NCBI RefSeq assembly: GCF_000485595.1
Contig: NW_014577508.1
Coordinates: 1 to 27,678, forward strand
Reading direction: 5' to 3'
Length of the DNA stretch: 27,678 nucleotides
DNA from: Priapulus caudatus
Taxonomy: Eukaryota; Priapulida; Priapulimorpha; Priapulimorphida; Priapulidae
The translations under genes and the position numbers were made by a program. The notes below the pieces were generated by a model. That model searched no databases. It had not been told where the DNA came from and saw only the letters and a program-made list of their open reading frames with translations. Below, piece by piece: positions 9,224-18,983 of this stretch (the stretch's first letter is position 1; each line of letters begins with the position of its first letter).

Positions 9224-9984
9224 GTGTCAGTAAGCGAGTGCGAAAACTTGCCACGTTGACACTAACAGGTGTAAGCGCATTACACTCGTAGTCACTCAGA
9301 CGCGAATGTAGTCCGATTTTGCTCAGTGAAAGCTGGTCTGTCGTGCGAAAACACCTCTATCGATGCGTTCACCCAATATGGCTCTTGGAGATCTTATACA
9401 TCCATTCTTACCGCGGCGCGTAAACGTGCCAATTTAACCGAGTAGCAAATACAATTCAACTACACACGCATCTCATTTTGATGCGGGACGATATCTTAGC
9501 CGTGCACCCAGGGAGATTAGATCGGCGAGTAAAAGAACAGAATCGTTAGCTCTTGTTTCTATCCTTTACTCATCCTTTACTCGCGGCCGCCCCCACGCGC
9601 TCGCCAGGCACCGAGTGCACACGCGATCTCTCTGTCTCACGCGCGCGGCCATGCGGGTGGTTTACCGCCTTCTTGCCATTCATTCACATGCGACTGCTAG
9701 CACTGGACCGCTAGAGAGCTACGCTCTCATGCTGGTAACGGTATACATACACGATACGATAAAGGATAATAACTCGTTAAAAAAATCCATGCACCCTTTA
9801 TATTTCTCATCAGAAAACGGTGTCATTTTAATACGATCGATCCAGAGATTATACATATAGATCAATACATAGATTGTTAATCGTGTAAAGTACAGTGAAC
9901 TAGGGTTTGGCATATAAACAGCGATCTGTAAAGATATATGATACATACGAGATATATACGTACACGTAAAGGCATCCAGACACC
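9224..9984. other. No gene seen; GC-rich patch at 9590-9660
   Basis: Probably intron of the receptor gene if the 10963-11098 exon is its first. A CpG-rich stretch around 9590-9660 could be an unmethylated regulatory segment, but no promoter motif was identified. Confidence 0.45.
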
Positions 9985-10110
9985 CTTACACGCGCTCGCA
10001 CACGCGCACGTGCACATAAACACACGCACACACGCAATTACACACAGACACGCACGCACGCACGCACGCACGCATGCATGCACGCACGCACCCGCTCCCG
10101 CACGCACACA
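9985..10110. repeat. (ACGC)n / (AC)n microsatellite
   Basis: CACGCACGC tract with CATGCATG interruptions. Frames on either strand across it are repeat artefacts. Confidence 0.95.
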
Positions 10111-10439
10111 AGGAGCTACAATTATTATAGAAAGAAAACAAAACACCTACCTTTCGGCTGGCTACACATGTGTATCGCTATGACGACGTTATTTAGTTTC
10201 GCGGCGTGACACGACTCTACGCAAGCGTGGGCTACGGGGCATTAACAATTTGCAGGTAATCGGGTTTTCGGCTAATAATACCATGATGTTCACAAACGAC
10301 AGTCAAGCCTCCTCTATACGTGTTTTGTGACGCATCTGCAGCCGCCTGTCGTTGATCGCCCCTCCCCCGCCGTCCGTGCCGAGTAAGTGGGGCCTGACTC
10401 AACCGTCAACCGCAATCGATCACATCACAATCGATCATC

Positions 10440-10720
10440 ACTCTCAATCCTTGTATCGCGCACGCGCGCGTCTCTCGCTGTCTAAACCTATTACCTGCGC
10501 GCTATCGGTCGGTCTCGCTCTCTCCTTGCGTGAGCGCGTCCCCGGCGTCCCCCTCTCTCTGTTCCTTCTCTCTCGCTCTCTCACGTCCTATACACCTCTC
10601 TCACGTCCTTCTCTCTCTTCTTTTGTCTTCCTCTCTTCCTTCTCTCTCTCTTCTTTCTTACTCTTCCAACCTCTCTCCATCTCTTTCATATATATCTTCT
10701 CTCCCCCTTTTCTCTCTCTG
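10440..10720. repeat. Interrupted pyrimidine-rich (CT)n tract
   Basis: Long stretch rich in TCTCTC and CTTCT on the + strand. Ser/Leu-rich frames through it have no splice or domain support. Confidence 0.85.
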
Positions 10721-10962
10721 TCGGCCATCTTCGGTATTACACCGGGACGGATTGACATGTAGCGCTTACGATTGTCCCGCTATTCTGCAGCAACAGGCAG
10801 ACAGAAATACGCGCACCTGCCCGCTCTACACTACTTCTGCGCGCTGCCGCATATAGCGGTCCCGGGCAGCCAGTCTTCTCCCCGTGCGTACATCGCAATC
10901 TCGTATCTCAGGCCATGTACCCTTGTGCACCCGAGGTCTTCGCACTGTTGAACGATACACAC

Positions 10963-11098
10963 CTTTCGTAGCCACGTCGTGGCAGTTGCTACGCGTGTAA
11001 CCCACCATCCATGCAGTTATTACGATAACGACGAGCTTGTACCATGTACCACTGCGTATGCTTTGCAGCCTCACCCAAGAACGTAGTATCTTTAGCAT
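10963..11098 (-). CDS. Candidate first coding exon of the family C GPCR (signal peptide)
   Basis: An ATG at 11098-11096 begins MLKILRSWVRLQSIRSG, followed by the hydrophobic core YKLVVIVITAWMVGY and a polar end TRSNCHDVATK. This looks like a signal sequence with a long basic N-region. A donor follows: AAAG before GTGTGT (phase 1) or, two bases later, GT before GTGTAT (phase 0). The second would fit the phase-0 acceptor of the 8290 exon. Same strand, and 2.7 kb upstream of the first recognised receptor exon. The frame stays open upstream through a (GTT)n tract coding Asn/Gln/Thr runs, so an earlier start is possible. It is placed in this gene by position and phase only. Confidence 0.4.
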
Positions 11099-11131
11099 AT
11101 TTTCCGTGCCGTTTGTCACGAGTTGGGGACA

Positions 11132-11195
11132 TGTTGTTGTTGTTGTTGTTGTAAGTTGTTGTTGTAAGTTGTTGTTATTGTTGTTGTTATTGTTA
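11132..11195. repeat. (GTT)n trinucleotide repeat upstream of the candidate signal-peptide exon
   Basis: On the - strand it reads AAC/CAA/ACA triplets just upstream of the ATG at 11098. It would be 5' UTR, or an Asn/Gln/Thr-rich N-terminus if a more distal ATG is used. Confidence 0.9.
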
Positions 11196-11254
11196 TCGTA
11201 GACAACGTTAATGTGGTCGTGAATGAAAAACAGATCTCCGCCAGAACGCATTCA

Positions 11255-11289
11255 GGCGAGAGAACAGAGAGAGCGAGAGAAAGACAGAG

Positions 11290-11334
<45 letters not shown>

Positions 11335-11350
11335 GAGAGAGAGAGAGAAG
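11255..11350. repeat. (GA)n microsatellite
   Basis: Interrupted GAGAGA tract on the + strand, close to the candidate 5' end of the receptor gene. Confidence 0.95.
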
Positions 11351-11660
11351 CTGTAACACCTACCAATACGAGCTTCACGTTCATTATTTGCTTTCATGCG
11401 TGCACAACATATATATACTATCTATATATATAAAGTTGTAGACTTGACTTTGTCTGTACTCGTATGACTAGAAAACTACGCAGCCTAGAGGCAAACTGAA
11501 AATATATTCAGAATCAGCACGTCTGGAAGATGGTTCTGGCTGAAACAAAAATTTTAAAAAGATAAAAAGTTAAACATTGAAAAAAATTATATTCGTCAAT
11601 AGATGGAGGTGCGTACGGCCTAACATCTCTGAAATGTCAATCATGCTCTCTAAGAATAAC

Positions 11661-11701
11661 GCCCCAGTAGTCGAATGGATAACGCATACGTCTCCTAAAC
11701 C
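11661..11701 (+). pseudogene. 5' half of a tRNA-Arg(CCT) gene inside the Helitron
   Basis: The 41 bases start GCCCCAGTAGTCGAATGGAT, a good acceptor 5' strand, D arm and A box. They run through GTCTCCTAAAC, an anticodon loop with CCT. The 3' half (T arm, B box, acceptor 3' strand) is absent and AT-rich DNA follows. It cannot fold as a tRNA. It looks like a captured or retro-inserted 5' tRNA half carried by the mobile element. Confidence 0.7.
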
Positions 11702-11907
11702 TTCACCGTTAATTTCAAATTGTAAATTTTTTTACTACATTTAGTAAGGTTTAGTAAAAATCCAGAATAAACTATGGTAGATCATAATAATAGCGCAAAC
11801 CGACGGGAACACTTCACGGAAGCCTATGTAGGTTACAGATCAAATATATTACTTTTTTATTTTAATGTCATTTATCTTTTGATTTCTTATTATTTTTTAC
11901 TGTTTGG

Positions 11908-12180
11908 GATGGGATGGGATGGGATGGCATGGGATTGGATGGGATGGGATGGGATTGGATGGGATGGGATGGGATTGGATGGGATGGGATGGCATATGGC
12001 ATGAGATGGCATGGCATGGCATGCGATGGGATGGGATGGGATGGGATGGGATGGGATTGGATTGGGTTGGGATGCGCTGCGATGGGATGAGATGGCATGG
12101 CATGGCATGGCATGTCATGGATGGGTGGATGGATAGATGCATGCATGCATGGATAGATAGATAGATAGATAGATAGATAT
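11908..12180. repeat. (GGGAT)n satellite followed by (GGAT)n and (GATA)n
   Basis: Pentamer GGGAT with GGCAT and GGATT variants to about 12125, then TGGATGGAT and GATAGATA to 12180, just before the Helitron 3' hairpin. The G-rich strand has many closely spaced GGG runs. All apparent proteins here are repeat artefacts. Confidence 0.95.
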
Positions 12181-12260
12181 ATTTTTGGGTACTTTTCTTT
12201 CAACCAAGTGGTCACCAACTGAGCGCCTTATTTCCCGGGCAACGCCGGGTGTCACGCTAG

Positions 12261-12632
12261 TTACTAATATTGTTACATTTTCGCACGCATGCTCGGCCGT
12301 ACGCAATGCTATCATCACTGATTTCGTAAACATGGACGCTCGTGATAAAGAACTTTTTGTCAGGGCTGTCCACGTGCGTCCGTGATTAGTACGTGTGTTT
12401 TACTTTATTTCCATGTTATCTCCGTTTCATCTGGCGTCCAAAACATACGGGCCGCACAAATAGTAGGGGTTCTAAGCTCCCAAAAACAGGTAAAGTGTTC
12501 ACTTTTTGATAAAAGCACCAAATTTGGCACACATGTACTTTGATAGGTGCTTAACCGAATTAGAGGTGGACCCCAACGAAATCGGCCTTTAAAGTGGGCG
12601 TGGCATCGAATTTTCAAAATGGCCGCCATGAA
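12261..12632. other. No clear gene; probably the left part of a dispersed repeat
   Basis: A short + frame near 12290-12384 ends NMDARDKELFVRAVHVRP and a stop, but has no acceptor of note. Phrases such as CAAATTTGGCACACATG and AAAATGGCCGCCATG have the look of dispersed repeats running into the 2-kb unit that follows. Confidence 0.4.
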
Positions 12633-14623
12633 ATTTCATGGTCCTTTCAATAAAGTGATAAAAATGGTAGGTCAGCGCTGAAACAAAAAAGTTTTGCACT
12701 CCGTCTGTTAGACCATGTCCTCAGAAAATGTCTAATATCTGACCTTTCCCCCACTACCCTTTGACCTGTGACCTTTAATTTCGCACTGGTGATGGGTTTC
12801 CTCCCCATCACACTATACATCGAATATTAATAGCGTAGGTCGAGCGGTTGAGATTTGTGCCGCAATTCCGCATTTACTCCTATACGTTAAGCTAACGGGG
12901 AAATATTCCCCCTCCATTGACACATCTTGACCTTTGACCCTTGACCCCCCAAATTCGATATCCCGAGTCCTTTTCGCGATCCCCCCCAACGTCCCGAATA
13001 TCAAGACGGTCGTACGTCGCGCGGTAAAGATTTGTGCCATAACTGTTGACGGACGCACTGACAGAGGGACGGACGGACGAACGGACGCACAGACGGACGG
13101 ACATTCATGCGATTCTACAAGCTGCATCTGACTTCGTCAGCTGAGCTAAAAATATAGGTCTGTGCGGCATGCCCTAACCATATCAGAGACATGAATAACA
13201 AACTAAAAAAGGAGAATTTTCAGGGTACCGTAAATAGGCGTTATGAAAAAAAGCAATCTTCTGAATACGACAATTAAAACTGAAATCGAAAAGGCTGGCC
13301 CTGAGCACCGGCATTGAAACACGCACCGGGTAATGCTGAACAATGCGGAACAACGACAAACTCTTCTGTACTTCTAGAATTATATTATACGTATTGAATA
13401 AGATTACGTAAAAAAGATTTTAAACACCAAACACAAGCGTTATAATTGTTGCAGAATTAATCTCACGCATTCACAGATGAATAGAGAACTAATGGACAAT
13501 TACAACATACCTCACGAAAACAGCTTGCCTAAAGCCTCTAAAATTTTTGGCGACATTAATTTAATATCACCGATGTCGCGGTTATGAATGTAATTAATCA
13601 TATAAATACTAAACAATTCAATCCACAAATCTGACTATAATATGTGCAGCTCGCTGTCATGATAACGCAGTGATCGAAACACTAGTCACTTATCAGCTAG
13701 ATCTACACATACTACATGCGCAAAACGTCATTAGTGAACGACTCATTAAAAAAAATCGCATTTTTTGAGGATTTCTTTACTTCGTGTCCGCTTCGGACCA
13801 AAAACATTATAGCGCTCTATTTTTTCCATCCTGCTTAAAATTTCGATTTTAAATTAGATGAACCGTAGCATAGCTTTTAGAATTATACTCATTCCTATAA
13901 CTCTTTTAATTGTTCACGTACGAAATTTCTCAATTTTGAAATCAAAAAATCAAATCGAAATCAAATTTTTAAACTTTGATCATGAGGTTTGTTTTGATAT
14001 TAGTGGCAGAGAGCATTCGATATATTCCTTCAGTAATGACGAAAAATGTTTCTTTCTCCAAAATTTGAATTCTCCCACGTTTCACGCCAGGTGCATATAA
14101 TTTCTGATAATGAATATAAATAATAAACGATAATCGCATCGCCATCTACTATTACAATGCAGTCAAATTACGTTTCATTCTCATAATTGCATATGAGTTA
14201 GTTCGACACTAATAAATATCACTTTCAGCGCGTTTTTAAGTGGAGAGATTCAATGCGTACGTGAGAAGTAATATCTCTGGTTAAAATCAAGTAGCCAATT
14301 TTTCGATTCACCGTTGTTTAGGTGTTATCATGCACGAATTCCTTCACTCATTAAGTTAAAAGTTACTTAAGTTAACTTAAGAGACAGTGAAGAAACAATG
14401 AAAGTGTGATGCGGGAAAAGTTCATTGTAGTTATGTTAAAGGGAGAGTTTACTCTAGGTTCTAGGATTATTTTCAGCTAATTTAGGTTATAATTACGCTA
14501 CATAAAAAGTTTCATGGTTCAATCACCATTAGAAGTATTTATTTTAAATGTTTTAAAACTAACGACTACAGTTTGATTGCAACGACGGTGGCGCCACTCA
14601 AAGCGCACGATCTGATAAGTTGC
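12633..14623. repeat. 2-kb repeat, copy 1
   Basis: Matches 21546-23528 in the same orientation, almost base for base. It contains a GGACGGAC-rich stretch (13050-13100), AT-rich DNA and an 80-codon frame (13858-14100, MNRSIAFRIILIPITL...) that is intact in both copies but resembles no known protein. Its right end is the first 188 bp of the TTAA MITE, cut off where a (GA)n tract starts. Differences from copy 2 are nearly all one- to three-base indels. No transposase or reverse transcriptase was seen, so it is left unclassified. Confidence 0.92.
14436..14623. mobile_element. Truncated copy of the TTAA MITE
   Basis: Begins at TTAA (14436-14439) then AGGGAGAGTTTACTC, as at 23342. It ends abruptly at 14623 at a GA microsatellite. 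The MITE was evidently in place before the 2-kb unit was copied. Confidence 0.8.
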
Positions 14624-14624
14624 A

Positions 14625-14682
<58 letters not shown>

Positions 14683-14735
14683 GGAGAGAGAGAGAGAGAG
14701 AGAGAGAGCGAGGAAGAGAGAGCGAGGGATGCGCC
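14624..14735. repeat. (GA)n with a short (TG)n core
   Basis: Replaces the missing right part of the MITE; probably the breakpoint of the copy-1 duplication. Confidence 0.95.
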
Positions 14736-15284
14736 CTAAACGTTTAGCTTACTTACGGTGGGAATAGCGGCCATGGTTATGCGACGGATTGCTACACATA
14801 ATCGCATCTTGCTGACAATCTAAACAATTCTGCACGCATTGGCACATCTGCGTATTCGCGCAATCACCTAAGTGGCACAGCCATGCACAGCACAATAATA
14901 ATTCCAGTCTAATATTAGTCGCTTCAGCACTTTCATGTATGGATTTTCTTTTGTGGGGTTTTCCCCTAAAAGCAAATTAGTGTGCCTGTAAATGGAAATC
15001 AATATTTTATCATGTGATAGCTATTGCTTTAGTACACGTATTAGGTAAACCGTATAAAGGTATTCTATGCGCAGTTGCCTGTTCTACGACAGGCGGCCTA
15101 GGATTTTTCAAGATGGCCGCCGCCATCTGTGCGAGTGCAGCGAGCAAAATGTAACTTCTACCACAAGAATGAGTTCGGTTTTTCGGTTTTCTCGCAGTTC
15201 ACTCGCACATCATTCTTATTGCTAAAAGTTACAGACTACCTATACCGCGGAGGCTCTCGCGTCACAACCGCAGTGCGTTAGAGT
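14736..15284. other. No gene seen; imperfect inverted repeats
   Basis: Contains a perfect 6-bp stem (GCCTGT...ACAGGC near 15075) and a longer loose inverted pair: TGTAACTT...AAGAATGA near 15151 and its inverse near 15208-15232. No exon was recognised. Confidence 0.5.
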
Positions 15285-15593
15285 AAGCCGCGTATTTTAT
15301 AGACTGGTCCGCGCTCGACAGTTCCAGTGTAACGCGAGTGGAACTCTCGAGCGCGGACCGGTCTATAAAATACGCGGCTTCAGAAATTCGTATTTATCGT
15401 TCACACGAGAGAAATACGCGGTCCAAGAGATTCGTAATTTCTCAAGCACGGCAAATAATTCGGCATCTGGGAAGCCGCGTATTTCAACAAATACAGAATC
15501 TATTTAGATTCCGTATTTCTTGTACCTCGCATTTTGCCTCGTGTGAACGCTAAATACCGGATTTCTTGCTACGTGTGAACGCGGCTATTATCA
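15285..15593. mobile_element. Foldback/MITE-like element with a 42-bp-arm hairpin
   Basis: Arms 15285-15326 and 15339-15380 are inverted copies at 40 of 42 positions with a 12-bp loop. Their outer end AAGCCGCGTATTT recurs at about 15471. GTTCACACGAG (about 15400) faces its inverse near 15540, and CGTGTGAACGCGGCT closes the block near 15593. Nested inverted repeats with GCCGCGT ends suggest a short non-autonomous DNA element. The hairpin itself is certain; the outer limits and class are inferred. Confidence 0.5.
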
Positions 15594-15730
15594 AGGACAC
15601 GACAGGCTAGGGAGCTTATAAGAAGACGGCCCTACCATACCCGAGAATAGCTTGGCCGTCTTTTAGGCTATTCCTCGCCTCTACACGTAGCATTATATCC
15701 GTACTCTATTCGATCTGTATCACTGTCGAA

Positions 15731-15755
15731 ATGGCTGAGAATAAACGCCAGTGTG
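15731..15755 (+). CDS. Candidate 25-bp first coding exon
   Basis: ATG in good context (CGAAATGG) encodes MAENKRQC and ends TGTG before GTACGT, a strong donor, in phase 1. The next well-formed + strand exon (25074) starts in the matching phase, but it lies 9.3 kb away across an opposite-strand exon. A one-in-three phase match is weak support. Confidence 0.15.
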
Positions 15756-16459
15756 GTACGTTACTCATATAGTTATTGTTTTCCATCAAGTGGTTTGTCT
15801 CGTATCTCCTTCCCCATTCCCACACATTGCCTTAGGATGATAGTAGATCCATACCGCTCATATGAGATGAAACTAAGCTCCGTTACACCAACAACGCAGC
15901 GCAGCATCTACCGTCCTATTCACACCCGGTTGTTTGTCTCGTAGTTACCACCACGTTTCCTCGAAATAGCGACATAACGCCGCTTCACACGCGCCCAAAC
16001 ACCGTCAACACGCGAAATCATCCACAATCTCCTCGACACATTCAATGCGACACGGATTCGCGCACGTGCACAGGACTGGTGTGCAGACGCGCGCTGATCA
16101 CGTTAATTAATGCTTTGTGATTATTCCACATTCGTCGGCAATCCACGCTGGCATCGCGTGTACGGAGGGATAAAGTTGAGGAGGAAGGGGGGGGGGTCCT
16201 GCAGCTGGAGCCGACTACGTTGTAACAAACAATATCATTGACGGCACACCACTGCGAGCAACATTATTAGATATCGATTAGATATGTCGCCGCAGTTATC
16301 GATAAGATTTTGACACGGCGCCTGGCGACAATATTCGAACGTAATCAAGTTTAACGAAAATAAAAGTATCAACTTTAATTACGTCACCCATGCAGTGTCG
16401 CTAGAGCAACAGTAACACGCTAGCGGGTATGCAGCTATTAGAACAGAACACTGCTCAAC
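15756..16459. other. No gene seen
   Basis: Mixed-composition DNA with a G run near 16188. No exon, RNA gene or clear repeat was recognised. Confidence 0.5.
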
Positions 16460-16647
16460 TGCTCGATCGATGACATATAATCTAATAAAAAAACACGGAC
16501 CTAATTATTTGTTAATTAACGGCGCTCGACAAAAGGACAAGCAATTATTTTATTACGCTGCCTTATTACGAAGGTAATCGAAATGCGTTCGGTGCTACTT
16601 GAAAAGTGTTTTATGCCCCTACATGTTTGCCCTTTAATTGTAGGTTC
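16460..16647. repeat. Local duplication block C, first copy
   Basis: 188 bp from TGCTCGATCGATGAC to TTGTAGGTTC, repeated with about four differences at 17578-17766. Non-coding. Confidence 0.93.
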
Positions 16648-17283
16648 CTTGTAAAAACCTCAATGCTTCGTTTCAGTAATTGCAAACAATAAGAAGTTCT
16701 CTAAACAGAAGAATGATTTCAAATAGTGTTTTTTTTTAAAGAACCAAGCATAAACAGCACTACAGCCTTCATATACAAATAAATGCTATTTTTAGTACAA
16801 AACAGCAAAATTACAGACGACTTAATTTTGCCGTTTTTCCGTGCACATGCAGTGACCAACATAAAATTCCGAGTAAAATTTCATATTTCATATATTAACC
16901 TGTACAGAGAGCAAACTTTGTAACTCAGTCATGATATTGTGCAGAGCGACTTTTCAGTAGAAACACAAATGAAAACATGGCACCAACATTTCACCTTGGT
17001 CTCATTTAATTACAATAATAGCGAAGTACATAATTAATCACGCTCCAATTTGCAACATGCTAACTAGTACGCGTGTATATAGGCCATAGAATACGATCAG
17101 GATTATACATACTCCCACAATATCAGACATGCGTAAACATAAACCCTGTGGTGTCGGATAAAATAATTCTCAACGCTTAGAATTTTATACATCTTGTTTT
17201 GTAAGCAATATGTATACAGGCACGATGACGTATATAGTTTAGTTATCAATATTTATATGCAAACTTCAAAATATATTCGTGAC
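16648..17283. other. No gene seen
   Basis: AT-rich sequence between duplicated blocks; nothing recognised. Confidence 0.55.
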
Positions 17284-17475
17284 TAAATTTTCGACTGAGA
17301 GCCATGCAGATAGGCTACGCATTTCCTTAATAGCCTCAGTGAAGTGTCTCTCGCACGTACGCTCGTACACGCAAACGCACACACGCATGCACGCGCGCAC
17401 AAACCACTCACCCTAACATTTATGCTATTTTTTTTTGTCGATCGCTCCAGCTCCCCTGCCCTTCCAGTGTCCCGC

Positions 17476-17517
<42 letters not shown>

Positions 17518-17573
17518 TACACACCCGCACGCACGCACGCGCGCACTCTTTCTTCCTTTCTCGTCCCTCGTGC
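17284..17573. repeat. Local duplication block A-B, first copy, with (CT)n and (ACGC)n cores
   Basis: TAAATTTTCGACTGAGAGCC opens the block. GTCCCGCAGC, a (CT)n run and ACTCTTTCTTCC...CGTGCT close it. The second copy is 17792-18044. The copies differ mainly in repeat length and by loss of about 90 bp in copy 2. Confidence 0.9.
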
Positions 17574-17577
17574 TCCT

Positions 17578-17766
17578 TGCTCGATCGATGACATATAATC
17601 TAATAAAAAAAACACGGACCTAATTATTTGTTAATTAACGGCGCTCGACAAAAGGACAAGAAATTATTTTATTACGCTGCCTTATTACGAAGGTAATCGA
17701 AATGCGTTCGGTTCTACTTGAAAAGTGTTTTATGCCCCTACATGTTTGCCCTTTAATTGTAGGTTC
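17578..17766. repeat. Local duplication block C, second copy
   Basis: Copy of 16460-16647, directly abutting block B of the first A-B unit. Confidence 0.93.
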
Positions 17767-17791
17767 GGTAATTGTTTGTTTGTAATTCAGG

Positions 17792-17974
17792 TAAATTTTC
17801 GACTGAGAGCCAGATAGGCTACGCATTTCCTTAATAGCCTCAGTGAAGTGTCTCTCGCACGTACGCTCGTACGTCGTGTCCCGCAGCGCTCTCTCTCTCT
17901 CTCTCTAGCTCTCTCTCTCTCTCTCTCTTTCTCTCACACGCAGACACACCAGCACGCACGCACGCCCGCCCGCC

Positions 17975-18006
<32 letters not shown>

Positions 18007-18044
18007 CAACACGCACTCTTTCTTCCTTTCTCGTCCCTCGTGCT
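17792..18044. repeat. Local duplication block A-B, second copy
   Basis: Shorter copy of 17284-17573 offset by about 508 bp, with its own (CT)n and (CGCA)n tracts. Confidence 0.9.
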
Positions 18045-18076
18045 TTGATTCTAGGCTATATAACATCATTCAAATA

Positions 18077-18082
18077 TTTATT
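18077..18082 (-). promoter_or_regulatory. Possible poly(A) signal for the TM9SF1-type gene
   Basis: AATAAA on the - strand, about 0.9 kb after the stop codon. The hexamer is common in AT-rich DNA, so this is a weak call. Confidence 0.2.
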
Positions 18083-18385
18083 TATCATATATATATATAA
18101 TTCACTCTCTCCTACAAATTAATACCTTATACATTAGTAGAATTCACAAACTAAATATTACGTTTAGAATCATACGAGCTAAGGAAAAGGAACTCTAAAC
18201 TCAGTAGCAGTTTGACTCTGAGAGATGCGACGGGGGCAGTTTTAATAAGGTAAATCTACTGGTAAGTTGTGATGGTGCTGAAAAGTCGGTTCCGTTACCG
18301 TTTTCGAGTGCCGTTAAAATACATCACAGAAAATTCTGTTTACCCGCGCGTAGTGATAAACCTAACACTCAAGCGGGAGGCGTAT

Positions 18386-18536
18386 ATGCACGCGTGTGCT
18401 TGCGTGCGCGTGTGCTTGCGTGCGCGTGTGCTTGCGTGCGCGTGTGTGCGTGCGTGCGTGCTTGCATGCGCGCGTGTGCTTGCGTGCTTGCGTGTGCTTG
18501 CGTGCGCGTGTGTGCGTGCGTGCGTGCTTGCCTGCG
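18386..18536. repeat. (GCGT)n / (GCTTGCGTGCGCGT)n microsatellite
   Basis: Compound TGCGTGCGCGTGTGCT repeat downstream of the TM9SF1-type stop codon, probably in its 3' UTR or just beyond it. Confidence 0.93.
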
Positions 18537-18570
18537 TTGATGGTTTTACATTCACAATGAGGTCAACATT

Positions 18571-18983
18571 ATCTGTCCACTTCGATGTTCTTAGTACATT
18601 GTGGGTGTTCTCAGTCTATCTTGATGTTATCAATCCACTGCGATGTTCTCAGCACACCTTGATGTTCTCAGCACACATCGAAGTTCTCAGCACACCTTGA
18701 TGTTCTCAGCATCCCTCAATGTTCTCAGCCCACCTTGATGTTCTCAGCACACATCGAAGTTCTCAGCACACCTTGATGTTCTCAGCATACCTCAATGTTC
18801 TCAGCATACCCCAATGTTCTCAGCATACCCCAATGTTCTCAGCACACCTCAATGTTCTCAGTCCACCCCCGTCGATGGGCCCCCGATGTTCTCAGAACAA
18901 CTCGACGTTCTTACTCCATCTCATGTTCTCAGTCCACCCGACGTTCTCGGAACACCGCGACGTTCTCAGTCCATCTTGATGTT
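18571..18983 (-). repeat. 19-bp tandem array that starts with the last codons and stop of the TM9SF1-type gene
   Basis: About 21 units of 18-20 bp on the - strand, one enlarged to 34 bp. Unit 1 (18983-18965) is AACATCAAGATGGACTGAG, coding N-I-K-M-D-stop plus G. Another unit, near 18621-18640, differs from it at one base. The commonest later units are AACATCAAGGTGTGCTGAG and AACATTGGGGTATGCTGAG. Because the end of this protein is conserved across the family, the coding end is the likely source and the array its expansion into the 3' UTR. Confidence 0.93.

Larger units (their letters stand above)
11421..12260 (+). mobile_element. Non-autonomous Helitron-like element
   Basis: The left end is TC in A|TCTATATATATAAAG, followed by a sequence typical of Helitron 5' ends (ACTTTGTCTGT, TGACTAGAAAACTAC). 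The right end carries a short GC hairpin (CCCGG GCAACG CCGGG, 12234-12249), 11 bases, and a terminal CTAG (12257-12260). The flanking bases are A (11420) and T (12261), the A|T insertion site expected for Helitrons, with no target duplication. It is 840 bp, has no Rep/helicase coding, and holds a tRNA fragment and G-rich and GATA microsatellites. Rolling-circle transposition is known for the family; activity here is unknown. Confidence 0.8.

Noticed and set aside
11868-12218. His/Pro/Ser-rich and Gly/Trp-rich proteins in overlapping frames
   Set aside because: Pure translation of the GGGAT and GATA microsatellites inside the Helitron.
12290-12384. Short + frame ending NMDARDKELFVRAVHVRP
   Set aside because: No convincing acceptor, no homologue recognised, and it directly follows the Helitron end in repeat-like DNA.
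12813-13127. - strand Ser/Val/Arg/Pro-rich frame (also at 21806-22039)
   Set aside because: It reads through the GGACGGAC repeat and is broken differently in the two copies by indels.
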